From Osmia lignaria lignaria (Eukaryota; Arthropoda; Insecta; Hymenoptera; Megachilidae): DNA of 64,000 bases. Under the pieces are notes generated by a model that was not told the DNA's origin, did no database searches, and saw only the letters and a list, made by a program, of their open reading frames with translations. The DNA lies in contig NC_135035.1 in the NCBI RefSeq assembly GCF_051020975.1, positions 8,060,001 to 8,124,000 of the forward strand, given 5' to 3'. Below, one piece after another: positions 13,823 to 27,900 of this stretch; positions within the stretch are counted from its first letter, which is position 1; each line of letters starts with the position of its first letter. A program made the position numbers and the translations under genes.

Positions 13823-14440
13823 TTAACCGAGGAACAAGTCTTCCAACACTCGGGACAGGGTAAATCCAGCGTACGTTGGAAGGAAATTATGCGGCGACCG
13901 GATTGATTTATCGCCGGCGATCTTCGTCGAAGGTGCACGCGAAAAAAAAGGCCGGCCTCTCGTTAGAAAGGGGAAACTTTGTGTGGAATATCCTTCGTGG
14001 TTCGTCGATCCCATCGGACGAATTTCCTTCCGATTCGAGTCGAGATTCGAGAACAAACGCTTCGCCTGTGCCGTGCAAGGGTAGAATTTTCCCGTGTAAA
14101 AATTCTCTCCCGACCAGAGGGGACGTTGCGCACCCTTGATAACAGCGTGCACACGTTCTGCATGCACGTGGTATCCCCCTTGAAGCAAGGCGGGAAACAG
14201 CAAAGAAATATGATCGTGTGCTTCGCGTGCACGCCCTCGGTTGCACTTCATGAATTTTCTACTGCTACCCTCTTGTGTTATAACTTCATGCTGGATTTTA
14301 ATACGGCATACGCGCCGCTTGAAAATAAAAACTAACCGAGTTGCTGCCTCTTTCAAAAGTGCTACTTTCGCGCCACTCTTGGTACTTAACCGATTTAAAA
14401 CGCGAGACCTGTGCAGTCTGACCCGGCGATTCGACACTGA
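13823..14440. other. GC-richer block open on both strands
   Basis: Several of the six frames stay open here, including about 200 codons on the minus strand that begin at GTG, not ATG, and overlapping frames on the plus strand. Simultaneous openness on both strands points to depletion of stop codons by base composition. No domain is recognisable in any frame. It could be a conserved regulatory block or a short exon, but the sequence alone does not decide. Confidence 0.35.
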
Positions 14441-17400
14441 TTATAATGTATACTTTATGTCTAAAAATAAATACGAACGTTTCGTTTGAAATTATTAGCT
14501 GTACCGTTCAAACGATCGCGAGAACGTGAAAAGTGTCCTTCGCAGTTTATCGCGAACGAGATCGGTAAAATGTTTTATTTAACGTTCAAGAACACAGCAA
14601 CGCGTTTGAAGAAAATCACCGTGAGAAGCAGGACGCTTTGCGTAATTTCATTACGAAACGACATTAACAGAGGCATAACGCGAACGGTGCACGCGCGTAA
14701 AACCGACGTAAACTCGTTGATTTATATTTTTGATAGACGGGAATACGCGAGTGTAACGATTCCGCCGTGCAATAAACCTTAATTTAATATTTATTTAAAC
14801 AGCCGTGAACCGGTGATAATAACAACAGTACGATCGTCAAACAGCTGAAAGGAGACGAGTAACATTTATCGTCATCGTAAACCCGTCCTGTTATTAAATC
14901 GAATGACTGCGTCGCTCTGATTATCGACCGCGATTGAGTATCAATAGATTCCATTTAATATGACAAATATTTATAATATAGCTACGAGTATTTAAATCAT
15001 AACCAACGTGAAGAACATTGGCAAATATCCTTTTTCTATAATATTTTGTGCCATTCAACAGAGACGGTCAATACAACGTTCAAACACCGTTCTTTGACCA
15101 CCTGTTCTCAACTAATTTCCGAAGCGACGTTTCAGAGAGCTTTGGCTCAGGTGGTACACCAACGTGGTGTGTTTCGTTTCAATTCAGAAACAGGCTGCTT
15201 GATATTTCAGTATAACGGAGCTTGGAATATGTTCAGATTTAGCTGAAAGTTGGTAGCATAAATGCGTCAGCGTATCGGAAATCGTTTGTAATACGACAGC
15301 ATAATAAAGTGGAATTGGTGGACATACGTGTGGTACGTTTGTTCCAGTTGAACATGGAATTCCTAATATGTTGTTCATCAGAAATTGTATCCGAGAAATT
15401 ATTGCTCCGGTGTGGCACATTGTAATTTTCATTTAACTACACGACTTACTTTGTCTCTATCTCCTAACGCAATTTCCCCAGTTCTTAAGCTTTGATGTTA
15501 CTTAGAAGAGAATATCAGGAATGTTTCTTCAAAGTACACAGAAACAAAGGCCATCAAGGCCTGTCAGACGTTTAAGAGGACACAATGAAACTTCAACTAC
15601 AACGTATTCAATTTTCGTTGGTAATTAAACATTGCTGAGGAAAGCGCGTATTACGTCCGAAACACGGAATGTACATAAATTTTATTAAATCATTCGAGTG
15701 ATGTATTACACTGTACGTATACTTTTTACGGAAACGTTCTTTAAATGTGATTACTTAATTCGTATAATGCTCGATGACATAAATGTTAATTCAAACGTAG
15801 AGGTTGAAAAAGTTCTTGAAATTCATTAAAACGCGGTATCCTGCTCGTTTTTCTAATGTAAATAATGCTTAGCACCACAGGAAACAGATGGTGGGCATTA
15901 GCATGCCAGGTAAACCACATCGAATGTAAATACACGGGAAGGAAAATGTTGCCGGCAACGTTAGTCTTCATACTTTACCTACGGCCATAAATCACTGGCC
16001 CTCTTTATTGCTTTCTTCCATAATTCAGCCACGATAGTCCTTCTTTTCTTGATTCCTCTCGTCGTTGCTTCGACGATACGGTATCATGCTCGTATTCCAC
16101 TTAACCTCAACTGGGCATTCGTCCTTTCGTTTCCTTCATAAAAGCAGAATGCACGATAAAAAGCTTTCCACCCTGAAGGATGTATACTTTACGAGCCGTC
16201 GAAACGACGGCGAACCCTGATAAGTTCCCTTCGAGCAATTTCATTCCCTTTTACGAGAGGATTCATTTGAAATATTTCCAGCAATTATAATTATTCAGAA
16301 ATATTATTTAATTAAAATAACGATCAAATTTGTCGGGGTTAATTTCGAACGGTAAGAAAATGAAATTTCAAATAATCGAAAGCACGGACCAGCAAGAGAA
16401 CCCGATTTTCTCCTATTTTCTGAAGAGTAGTGCGATTAAATTATAACCAACGTGCAAACAAACAATAGCCACCCACATTTATACGCACGTACATGGTAAA
16501 TGGTCATAAAATTCCCTGTACCGTGGAAAATTCGTTGACAACCGTTATATTTATCGTCTTCGCTACGGTGACCATTAACAACGGGGTGCCTAAAGCGGCG
16601 GTTAATTAATTTACCCCGTCGACGAGGAGGAAATAGAATCGGTCCCGCCACTTCCGATTAACTCGACCCAAATGTGCAATTGTCCCGGAACCCCAAAGTC
16701 AGCCGTTGACATCTGTAATAGATAAGAGACGGGACAGCTGCTATTGACTTAACGAATATCGACGACGACGCAAGTGCGGACGTTTCTCTCGGCACAATAA
16801 ACGTCTATTGGCTTCGCGTTCGAATCCGAAACGGGATTCAACCTTTAATGGACTGTCGGAGAGAGCTTTCGTTCGCCAGGATTATTGTTCGACTTCGGTC
16901 GGTTCGATGGTCTAGCTTGCATTTGCTGGATTAACTTCATGAAACTCTCCAAGTCGTCCAGTCGCGACGATTCGACTCCGTTCCTGGCAGAAGTTGTTTC
17001 GAACTTGAAGCTTCCTCCTAACCAAACATCGAAACGCGTTCTTTCGAATCCATCATTGTGGACACCTCTTAAGCTACCGGTATTAAGGAAACGACGTTTC
17101 ACGAGCAGCTGACGGTGCACGGTGGCTTATAAATTCGAAGCGGCGGAAATTATTGATCTATACTACTTAAAACACTCAACCAACTACCAGATCGTATCTC
17201 GAAGGCTTGATAACCGTAAGCTTCGAGCCTTGAAAGCTTTAGACTTCCGTATAATAAAGTCTCTGTAAAATATTATACCTTGATCTTTTCAAATGGCGAA
17301 TAAAGAGCCTTGCATCCAACCACTCTGATATTTTCTCGTTTACGTAAGCTTTCTGCTTTTTACCGCCGCAGATGCAATTTTACAAAGTTTCAATTTGCAG

Positions 17401-20400
17401 TCGTTGAAGAAGCTCCAAATTGAACGAGCTCCTTAAGAAATTAACGTCCAAAGTCCTTGGAATATCAAAAGCAAGGACGCTTTTCGGTCAAATAAAACTC
17501 GACGTCGGACGACAGGGAAATAAGTAACCATTTATTTCCTTCAGATTTAAGGAGCCACTGAAGTGAACGCTAATGAGCTTTCCTGCTTAACCCTTTCGCT
17601 CCAGAGGACTCGACTAAATGTGCTCGTTGTGGACGAAAGGCGACTACTCGACGCTGATATATGCTTACGACGCACCGTCAAGTTTATTACCCTAATTACA
17701 GTTATTTTTTTTTTTTCTTTTAACAGCGTCCATTTTTCAAAAGAGTATATGTACGAAAGGGTGAAGGGATTATCTCTTCAAAATATCAAATGATAATACG
17801 AGGTATACCAACGGAAGCTACCATTGTGGTGCTTAACCCTTGATTATTCAAAACGACTGTTTCCGTGCTCTTCGTATAACAAAACGTCGACCAGCGGGTA
17901 ACGGCTGATGCGACTATTAGAAAGTTTCAAGTGGCCGAAATTATTGACGTGCGCCACTGCAAGTTTCGAGTAGAGAATTATGACGAGCGTTTGTTGCTCG
18001 ACACTCTTGCCGAAATCGGGGTCAACGGATAACGATAAGCTTCGTTGCTTCAAACTTTCGACAGTCGAATAGCTTCAAAGCTTGCCATTTATAATTTGCG
18101 ACGATTGTCCGCGTCGAGCTTGCAGAAATTATTAGCTCGAGTCTTATTTCGAATTTTCTCAAGACTTTGGTGATTTTGTTTCAAACTCGACACGAATTCT
18201 GACGAGTTCTCAGTGAAAATGAAATTGTGTTAATCGTACGTAAAATCCGCTGGCGATATCATTCACAGTTTTGAAGAAACGTGAAGGAACGAATACCGAT
18301 CTCTCGGCAAGGCGCGATTTTTCAAATAAAACAAATTCCATCTCGTAGCTCGCAATCAGGGTATGCATTGTTCCATTCGCGTTCTTGTCTCGTTGCTATC
18401 AGCCCCAAATATTCCATGAATGTTTTCATCCGAATCATTTTCCGCGTTCCCATCGCGTTGATGCATACGTGCTGCATAACCAACAGGAATACGACGTTAT
18501 ACGTCTCTTACGAAGCACCAAAAAATGCGCCGATCTTCCCTGACATTCTCCTTTCCAATTACCTGTCCCTTGTCTCTTTGATGCAACAGAGGAATAACTC
18601 GATTGATGCAACGAGGTGTCTCGTTCGACATTCCCCTGCAGTACGAATGTAAATCGTCTGTTTCTCTTTTGAAGTAGATGTTCTTTGATTCTCCTTGAAA
18701 TTGAAACGATTCTTCAAACGCGTACAATGTATCGTAACGTGGGAAATTCCTGCTGACAATGACATCCGTGCCTGTACAGAGCTCTTTTTTTTCCAGAAAA
18801 AATACGATCCTGTGAACACGAGCAAAGCCCGGAATATTCGTTAAACCGGGCAAGCCACGTTTCAACCTGCTATCGCGTCAGCGATTTCACATTCGACGTA
18901 ATTCTTCGTAATGGCGAGTCATCCGCGAAACCTAAATAGCGTGAACAGAGAGAGAAAAAAAAAAAAAATACGCTGTCGTCCTCTTGTACACGGCCTGTGG
19001 CCTTTTTTAATCCAATTTTTGTCACTGCTTCGCTGGTTCGTTACACGTCACCGACGAGTACAACGGCGTTAAACACGTGGCAGGGAAACGGCTCGTTCGA
19101 TTCGTCGATTCGACTCGTTTCAACGTTCGCCGGCCAATATTTTGCGGACGCGATCGAATCTGACGGGTTAATCGAATTATTACGGGATAACGTGTCGCGT
19201 ACTACATTTTTTATCCGCTCGTTCCGCGGAGCTACTTGCTGCACCCGATGGAATCAATAGCGCAACGGGGTGTATCGGGATCGAAGGAACGGTGCGATGT
19301 TTTTAAGGCCAGTGCACACGATTTGCATGGTGCACGAGCATGTGCCGTTTAAATCGCCCAGAGACTTCTTTCTGATAATAAAATACGCTCGCCCTGGCGA
19401 AGGGTCAAAAGGTAGTCGAACGATGATAAACAAGGGTGATGAAAAACAACGTCTAAATAAAAATATCGCGGATAAATGAACTTCCCTTTCGAATGAAATC
19501 TGATTTTTCTATTCAAGAATTTGATTTCTAAATATCCTGCAGAGCAGGACGATAGTAGCGTAAATCTTTGAAACGGTGCTGATGTTCCCGTGAGAAATCA
19601 TTGGTACAACGTATTAGCACGCAGCGAGCGGATATCACGAATGCAAACATCGAAGAAAACCGGAAACTAATACGGTTAGAGTGCAAACAGACATGTGTCT
19701 GTATAGCTGGTGCATTCTGCTGTTCGGTGCAGCACGAATATAACCGGTAGTCTCGATCAATGAAACACTAATACAAACATTTGTATTCATCGAAATAAAC
19801 TACATATTATTCTATACAAATGGAACAGATTTTTAAAAGATAATTGATTATAAAAAATATAGATTCTTCAGTTCCAAGGGACTCAAGATAGAAATAGCAA
19901 AATTTTCGAATAAGTTTCAATAAATCATTTGTAATAAAAACAGAAATAGCAAAATACGTGTCACTCTTTATATATTTAAGGGTAGTTTTCGTGTCTTCAA
20001 AGGGAATAATGGATAACGACAAGAAATATGTGTAAAGCTATTTGTTAGAATATTTTATCAACAGTTAGATAGAATATAAATCTTAAGAAACACGGTGAAA
20101 ATGTAGCGAAACGTTCTTTTCATGGTTCCAGCTCCAGATAGCTGATCAATTTCACTTGTAACCGCGCGGTCGCGTTTCGTGGCATCGACCCAAGAATAAG
20201 AAGCGAGAAAAACACTGCTTACATTGCAGGCCACGTTAGCCAACCCTTTCATTGGCGTCCCGAGAATTCGTGACGTGCCAACTTTCCACTTAAAACCATC
20301 CTTTTGACGACATGACCCACTATCCAACTCTTCAGCCAGCAAAACGACACAGAAACGGAAGGTAGAGCGTGAATCGTTGTTCCGTTTTTAGTCCCGCGAT

Positions 20401-21871
20401 CAAAATGTTGTAATTTAAAGATCGTAAAAGCACAGATCAATTTTGAATATCGTTATCAAACATTCCGAATAATTGAAAAATGTTTCGCGAAATGGGAGAA
20501 CCCCTTTTAACGCGTCTGTTAATCCACGAATTTACACGCGGTGGTTATGCCACATAACTTTGATATTTATGTCGCTCTTCTATCCCAAAATGTATCGCGT
20601 TTAACAGTCACGCCACATAACTTCCTGTTCGCGTTCCTCGCGTTTCCAACCCCCTTGTTTTTTCCACGTTATTTCGTGCACGGTCTACTTAAAGCCCATC
20701 GCGTGCACATGATATTTCGTTGCTTAAAAACCACTTCTTGTTCAGCCGACGTTAACCGGTGAAGAAAAAAAATGGTCGTTCTCGAGCTGTCACGGTTAAT
20801 AATCGGTCGCGACTTACGATCAAGTAAATGGTCCGGATATTTTCACCCCTCAAGCGTCGTGTATCCGATATGTCCATGAAAGTTAAACAGCATTAACCCG
20901 ATAAAACTTGTAATTTTTATCTTCAGATGATATTTCACGTACTAATAATTTTTGAAAAATTCACCCTTCGTTCGGATTCTACTTGAAACGTCATTACAAA
21001 TGCAATTGTTCGTTTCAATTGTTCTCGGAACCCCAGAGAATTTAAATTCACTGGAATCTCGAGTAGAATCCTTGAATCAAATTCACTTCAAAATTCACCC
21101 CAAGCATTCCTGTACGAAAATCTCGTAAGATTTTCCGGAAAGCGCCTTCAAAACCACCGGTTCCTTGTCTTTACGGTGGAAAGGTAGGAGCTTTTTCGTG
21201 AAATCCCATGGGTCGATGTTATGGAGAAATTTTTGTAAAGTTGTAAATTGAAAATTAATGAAAGTTTTAATATTTTTTACTGCAACGAGCAAGGTGTTAA
21301 TGTACAAATACGACCAAGAGTTTTCCAAATAAAGTGTGAAAAATAAAAACTGAAGCTTTCATTTATCCTCTCTTTCCTCATTTCCTTTGAATACTAGACT
21401 TTCCTGTATAAAATCGACATTCTTATTGCAGGTAACCAGGTGAAAGCAAAGGGTCGAAAAGCCCCGAAAGTACCAAAAAGTCTAGAAAGCACTCAAAAGT
21501 TTAACGATTCCAAGTTTCAGTAAGAGGCGAAAGGAGCGGCAAATCTCCAGCACCACTTTGAACCGTGAAATTATTATTTCCGTTCTCCTTTTTCCTTCGG
21601 GACTAGCCGATTTTCGCCTCTCGAAAATCCCACGAAACTGCCATTAAGTTAAATGGAAGGCATCGGGTAAACTTGGAAACGCACGTTCGACCCTGCTGCT
21701 ACAGCGCTAAACGTTTCTCAGAGTTTGCGTTTCACGGTTTACAATCGTACCGGCACTCAAAGCAAATCCTGTTCCCTGTCGCGGATCGTTCTGTCAACGA
21801 TTTGGGTCAAAGGGTCCTTGTTAGCCAACGGGGTAGCCTTAATTACAGACGATTAAACGATCCGAGCGTGA
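14441..21871. other. unique non-coding DNA
   Basis: No gene is supported. A perfect 7-bp stem with a 3-nt loop sits at 16195-16211. A 7-bp-arm palindrome sits at 19688-19703. Fourteen A residues run at 18955-18968. The word GCCACATAACTT occurs twice 63 bp apart (20549 and 20612). Open frames near 16850-17120 and 18280-18865 overlap antiparallel and are best read as composition effects. Confidence 0.6.
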
Positions 21872-21979
21872 ATACAGGCAAGCCTATCGAACGAACGACA
21901 TGTTTCTTGCCTGTATACACAAGTATCGCAATAATCCGATGCCGATAGCTTGGCAAAATACACACGGCAAGCCTATCGA
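21872..21979. repeat. 11-bp hairpin followed by direct copy of its flank
   Basis: ATACAGGCAAG (21872-21882) is exactly inverted at 21906-21916, leaving a 23-nt loop. The 14-bp word GGCAAGCCTATCGA, spanning the left arm and loop, recurs directly at 21966-21979. The combination suggests a local rearrangement or a composite binding site. No coding or known RNA family is apparent. Confidence 0.6.
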
Positions 21980-24900
21980 GCATAAGCTGTATCAAATTCC
22001 ATCGCTGGCTACCTGTTGCTGCCAGAAATTGCCAACCAAAGTACACTCTTAGCCATCAAATTAAAATCACTTATAAACATTTCGCTACTCAAAATTGACG
22101 CTCTAATTAACCTGTCTTTTGATGCTCAAACGAAAGAATTTGCGATTAACAAGGAACCGCATCGTGTTGGATAAGGGAAGCTGTTTGAGGTCGTCTAATA
22201 ACGCGATATGGAGTCGTACTGTTATCAGAGAGCGAGAAAATTAAAAAATTCTTCTTCAGTGCTTGGAATGTTAGCCGGACGTTTTCAGGCGCCAATTTTT
22301 TTATTTTATCGAGGTGATTATCATCTAGAATACACATTATTTCTTCGTTCACGGGTCAGGGGTTCGTTAATATTAAATGCATTCCAATTATACGAGGGTG
22401 GATACGTTTTCCATGATGAATGGTGTTCGAGTTAACCAGGAAAAAACGCGTGATCTTTATCGACAGCGACGTGAACAAGATGAAAAAGTGTCATTTACGC
22501 GCATCGAACGTCAAAATATTTCGTTGCGTTCCGCAGAGAGAAAGGTCTCTTTACGACGTGTCACGTATGCTGTCAAACGTGGCATACGCTTTTCCCATCT
22601 TTTCCATTTATAAATTTGTTAAACATTAATGCAACTTCCGTTAACATATTTCAGTGATGAGATGTTAGAATATTCTATCTGCTTCAAAAAAAAAAGAATT
22701 GACAAGGGGATCGTTTTTGTTAAGGAACCCTTCGATAGCAAAGCGGACGGATTGATCAGTGGCTTAAAAAAGAACCACCACCTGTTGTGTCCTAATTATT
22801 CCAGCACCCTTCAGAATCACGTTAAATAACTCACGTGGCGTGATAGATAGCATCTTTCCCCGTGGTTCTCCTAAAATCAACTCAACTTGTTGCGTGTTCG
22901 TTGTTTCCGTTTCCTGCCCACGACTTCGACGAGCTTCTTTTAAACGTGCCAAAGAAAGCGGAGACGATGATCCGGCGCCGTTAACTTTGGAATTAGAACT
23001 GGAATTTCGTTGCATAATTGAAAACGGGAGGCGGAAAAAAGTCTCCCTCGAGAATTCGCGTGAAACTACTCGGTTACAACTGTTTGCTCGAAATATTGTC
23101 TGTTTATTTGCCACGATCAACCGAAACGCGTGCATCGCATCCAATATCCCGAGAAAATCGTCGCTCTGATCGCCATGGAACTAGATGAAAAATCGGAAGG
23201 AAAATTCAGCGAATGATTCGAAGGATTTTTCAACCGGGGGAAAAACACTGAAGGGACATCTTTCCGTGAAATGAGAAATCTTACGATCCTGCCAGAGGAT
23301 ATCTCGCGAGGATATCCGAGGATCATTTTTCGGTTGGATCTTGTCCGAAATTCGACGTTGTATTAAGTATGGTTCATTTATTTCCTACTTGGCGTGATTC
23401 TTGAGACACGAAGCGACTTCGGTTCAGGGGTTATCGCCGCACCCTTCCTGTAATCCGATTTTAATCCGAATGCTAATTCGAACCCGCGACTATCTGGCAC
23501 GAAATTACTGTAACTTTTAGCCAGGTCCGCCGGTTTGTCTAAATTAGAACGGCATTAAGGGTGACGTTTATTGTCCCTCGGCAAAGTATTCGTACGTTCG
23601 CATTTTGTATTGTTAACGAAGGAAATTATCTAAAATATAGAAAGAGAGAAATCAGGATCTATTGGCTATAAATTAGCCAATGTTTTCTTACCTTCTACGT
23701 GATTATTGTTCGACTCACGCTCGAAACGGCTATCGATACCAGTAAAACGTTATCATCGTGCAAAATCAGAATGTAAGACACGAACGAAACTTTCTTGCAA
23801 ACAACTCCTCGATCCCAAAAACAGAATTGACCGAAACTGGCTCCAACTTTCGTGGCTGGGTCGTTTCTCCATATATCAAAGTTTGAATCGGATTATATTG
23901 ACGTGGGTGTACTGTAAAGCCGCGAGACGAATCGCTCGGGATGTTGATTGGAAATGATATCCTTTTTTGTTCGGAAAGGATTCGCAGAAGAATACAAACC
24001 AATAAAAATGAGAATGGTTCACGATCGAGAAGCTAAGAATGCAAGTTCAACATATATTTTTATGAATGAAATAAATAATTTGCTCCCAAGAGAATTAAGA
24101 AGATTTCTTTGATGGAGAAAAATAGTAGTTTCACTTACCAAACAAAGATAAATCATCGAATAAAGAGATACTAATTTCTAGAAAACTTTTCCATCCCCTT
24201 CTTTGGAAGAAAATGAAATCTTCCCCAAAAAATCAAGAAGTGTATTACTCTTTTATGACACAGTCGGCAACGCCTTTTGTCTGTTCGCGTACAGATTCGA
24301 ATCCAGAAGGCAAAGACCCTTCGAACGTCCTCCATCCATCTACTATACGCTCGATTCGAGAGAACCATCGCGGTTTCAAGAAGTCATAAGAAGAAAAGGG
24401 AAACGTAGAAATAAAAAGGAGGCTGTCCTTGTGCCCGAAATGACGACCGCGCACGAGTTTTAAGAGAATAATAAATCTCAGGCTCTTTGTTCTTCAACGA
24501 GTTCTAAAAAATAAAGCTACCATTCGCATAGGAATCGACCTTGCGAGATTCTTAGGAATTGATGCAAAAGGGAAGGTAATCTTCATCGAAATTTCAATCG
24601 CTCAATTATTGAAGATACGTGAAATTTATTTCTTAGTCTTGGAAGAACCCAAGGAGAACCTAGAGATATATTTTATTACGCTATTATAATATGAAATTTT
24701 TAAAATTTGGACTCTGACCGCTCTTTCTAGCTGGAATACGATACACGTCTTCTTTTCGCCGCAAAAGTACACGGTTAAAAAGGATACAGAGGGAAATGAA
24801 GAAAGGGGCCAATCCGGCAGTCTGTTAAACCTTTAAACGCGCAGCAAAAGGGACAAAGGAAAGCAAGGAACAGCTCTAGCGGACTTGTCACATCCATTAT

Positions 24901-27900
24901 CCTTGGACGTACGACCGAAGAGCAGAACGTGGTAATCCAGGAAGTATGTTCGCCGTTTATCACTGACTTTCACGATGCAACGGCCCGTCAGACGTTTGTA
25001 TCTTTTCCTCGATACCAGTTGGATAAAAGGGACAGAGTAAAATGGCAACGAAAAATACTGTTACCATCGAACGTAAGCCCGAAGTGGGAGGTCGCGAATG
25101 TTTCTTGATGCCACCGTGACAGAATGATGTATAATCTTCAGCTCCGATATTCACGATATTTCTTCTACACTTTGTCGCTTATTTCGACGTGACGTAAGTG
25201 ATACGTTCGCAACGACGAGAAATGAATCCACGCTTTTTCTATCCAATAACCCCTGTCCTCTTTGAAATTTTTCAGTTTTAAACGGGTGATTTGTTCACTA
25301 GATTGGAGGCAATTTAAAACTTTTTTGAACCTCGAACGGTGTGATGGATGATCGATAGTAAAACAGTTTATACTGGACTGATACAAAATATTAAATATGA
25401 ATTGTATTAAAAACAACGGTCGATGAAGCTGTGGGAGTTTTTAATCTACCCTCGATTTCCCTCCGTTTCGAGTGTTTAAACGTTTCAACCAGTTAGCATT
25501 TCCTATTAATTAAACAACGCTGCTCTTTCAGCTGGTAGGGAAGGGGGAATCGAGAAAGTCAAACGATAGCGATTTAAATAGAAACAACAGAATTATCCGA
25601 AAAGGCATCGAACATCAAAGCCGAGTTGCAGTACCCCTATTGTTTCAATTCTGCATGCCAATGAACCGACTTCTCTCTGTATGCAAAGCGACTCCTGTGC
25701 TATTTCTAATCAAATTGCACCTTTCATTCGCCTCATTATTTATCGATCCCCGAACGGGAATACCTAACGAGCGAGGATCGGCAATCCGACCGCTTCTCAA
25801 GCAACAATCGTAAACGGTTACGATTGCGAAATTGCTGAAATTCCAGCCCATCCCGGAAGCATATCGAATCTAAAGGAGCTTCGAGCGAATCCGATGCTCT
25901 TCCGCGTCCTCGGATATTCTTCCAATTAAAGTTCGCCGAGGGAATATCGCAACGGTTGCAGTTTTCGAACGGAATCGCGAATAGTTTTATCGTCGCGACC
26001 AAGGAATGACAGCGATGATAACCGTACTGACCCGGCTGTTATCGGTGGACGAGTGCCAATAAAACGTGCACCGATAGGGAAGCCTAGTTTAACCAGCTGC
26101 TGACGTGCCGCAGAAATATGAACGGAACCATCGGGAATGCTTTAAACAACGATAATGTTTGAATATCGGTTCACCGAGTACGACAAGAGCATCGAGAAAT
26201 TCAAATAAATTTACCATTGTTTCAAATCTGACCGCTGAGACAGCAATAATATAAATTAAATATTTTCATTTTTTATTTTAGAACATTATTCTCCGGTGTA
26301 GAAGATTCTTTCGTTAGAAAAATTGGGCGAATAATATGATATATCATCGCGTTAGAATTGACCCGGAAGTTAAATAGAGGCGAATGAAATATTTTAATTT
26401 GTATATTGGCGAGCGAAACAATAATCCCCAGGAAACAAGGAAAAATTATGGGACACGCGACAAAGTTCGGGAACAGTGCTCGAAGAAGGGAAGAGGACAA
26501 CTTTCCCACCGCTTGGAAATGCAATTATGCTCGCGGAGTTTTAGCCGACGACATGGACACGGCGAGACCTCTTGAAGGAACGGCAATCCGTGGTGCAATA
26601 ACGTATTCCTCGAGATTGTCTCGCCAGTTTGCGTCGAAGATGAATGTAATGTCTCGCAAGAAATGAAATTAGCACGCTTCGCCGACCGCTCGCAACTTCC
26701 AGACGCGAACGAACCAATTTCTTCGAAACGGCGTTTCATTTACTTCCAAACAATTCGATAAAGCAACTTCTCGAATTACTCTTCGAGTATAATTTACAGA
26801 TTAACCCCTTCGAAAGGTCCTTTTTTAATTATGCAAAAATAAAACTATCATCTTATCCCTCACTCTATATACGCTTAAAGTTTCTCTCGAAATACCTGAG
26901 GAATATTGAAGTTGACTTTGAATATATTTTCAGCAGAATCTCAATTCGACCAATATTTTCCCTCATAATATTTCCAAAGCTCCAAGAGATGAAAGTTGTT
27001 TTTTTCTTCCTCAACTTTATCACGTAAAATATAAGCAACAGAAAGCTACAGGATATAGCGAAACGAAACGAGTAAGAAAATCAGCTTACGAATGTCAAAT
27101 TGCAATTTCCATGGTGGATGTAATACGCGTTCTCATCAGTGTCATGTAAACGTTACAAGCTTCTAACATGGCAACAGTTCAACCACAAGAGACCGGACAA
27201 TATTGCTGAATTATGTCGACACCCCTTTACAAGGGATAATTTTGCAATGCTGCAATTTCTTGGCAAATATACATCCAGCAACGTACGTCATGTCGCGTGA
27301 ATTTCCCGTGAGCTTTGCTACCAGCAATGATCGATCCTCGAAACGTGGCTGCACGTGAGACACTTCCGTCGAACGAACGATTCATGTTACAGCGATCAAC
27401 ACAGTGAATTTATGGAATATACAAGTATTGTATGGTGGCCGTTAATTCGACGGTTATACGGGCCGAAGAGTTATGGCGTGGAGCAATTTAATAAATGTCA
27501 CCGACGTGAACAAGGATGCAGGTGCCGTTTGTAACGCCGGCGATACTCAATTTACCCTCGACAGTGTAATTAACGTATGACGCTCTGAGACATCAGTATC
27601 AATTCCGTTCCCATTTCCTATCGATTGATCGAACGCGTTATCGAGTGGTACCAGTTTATTTCGTTGATCAAAATATAGCAGAAGAAATGTTGAAAAATTA
27701 TTCTTGAAATGTTTCAGGTATTCCCTCGAACGACCCCTGTAAGAGACGTCCCGAGGAAAAAGGTAAACTCGGCAGAGAAGTCTAACGATTTAAGAGGAAA
27801 AAATTCTCTCCTTACTAAGAGATTTTTCACCGCCACGAAAATTATTCACCCTAGCCAGGATTTCTGCCATTCCCCGTCCACCGGTTATCGCGACCAGCGG

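Noticed and set aside
13823..14437. 204-codon minus-strand frame
   Set aside because: It begins at GTG, overlaps long plus-strand frames and encodes nothing recognisable; stop depletion by composition explains it.
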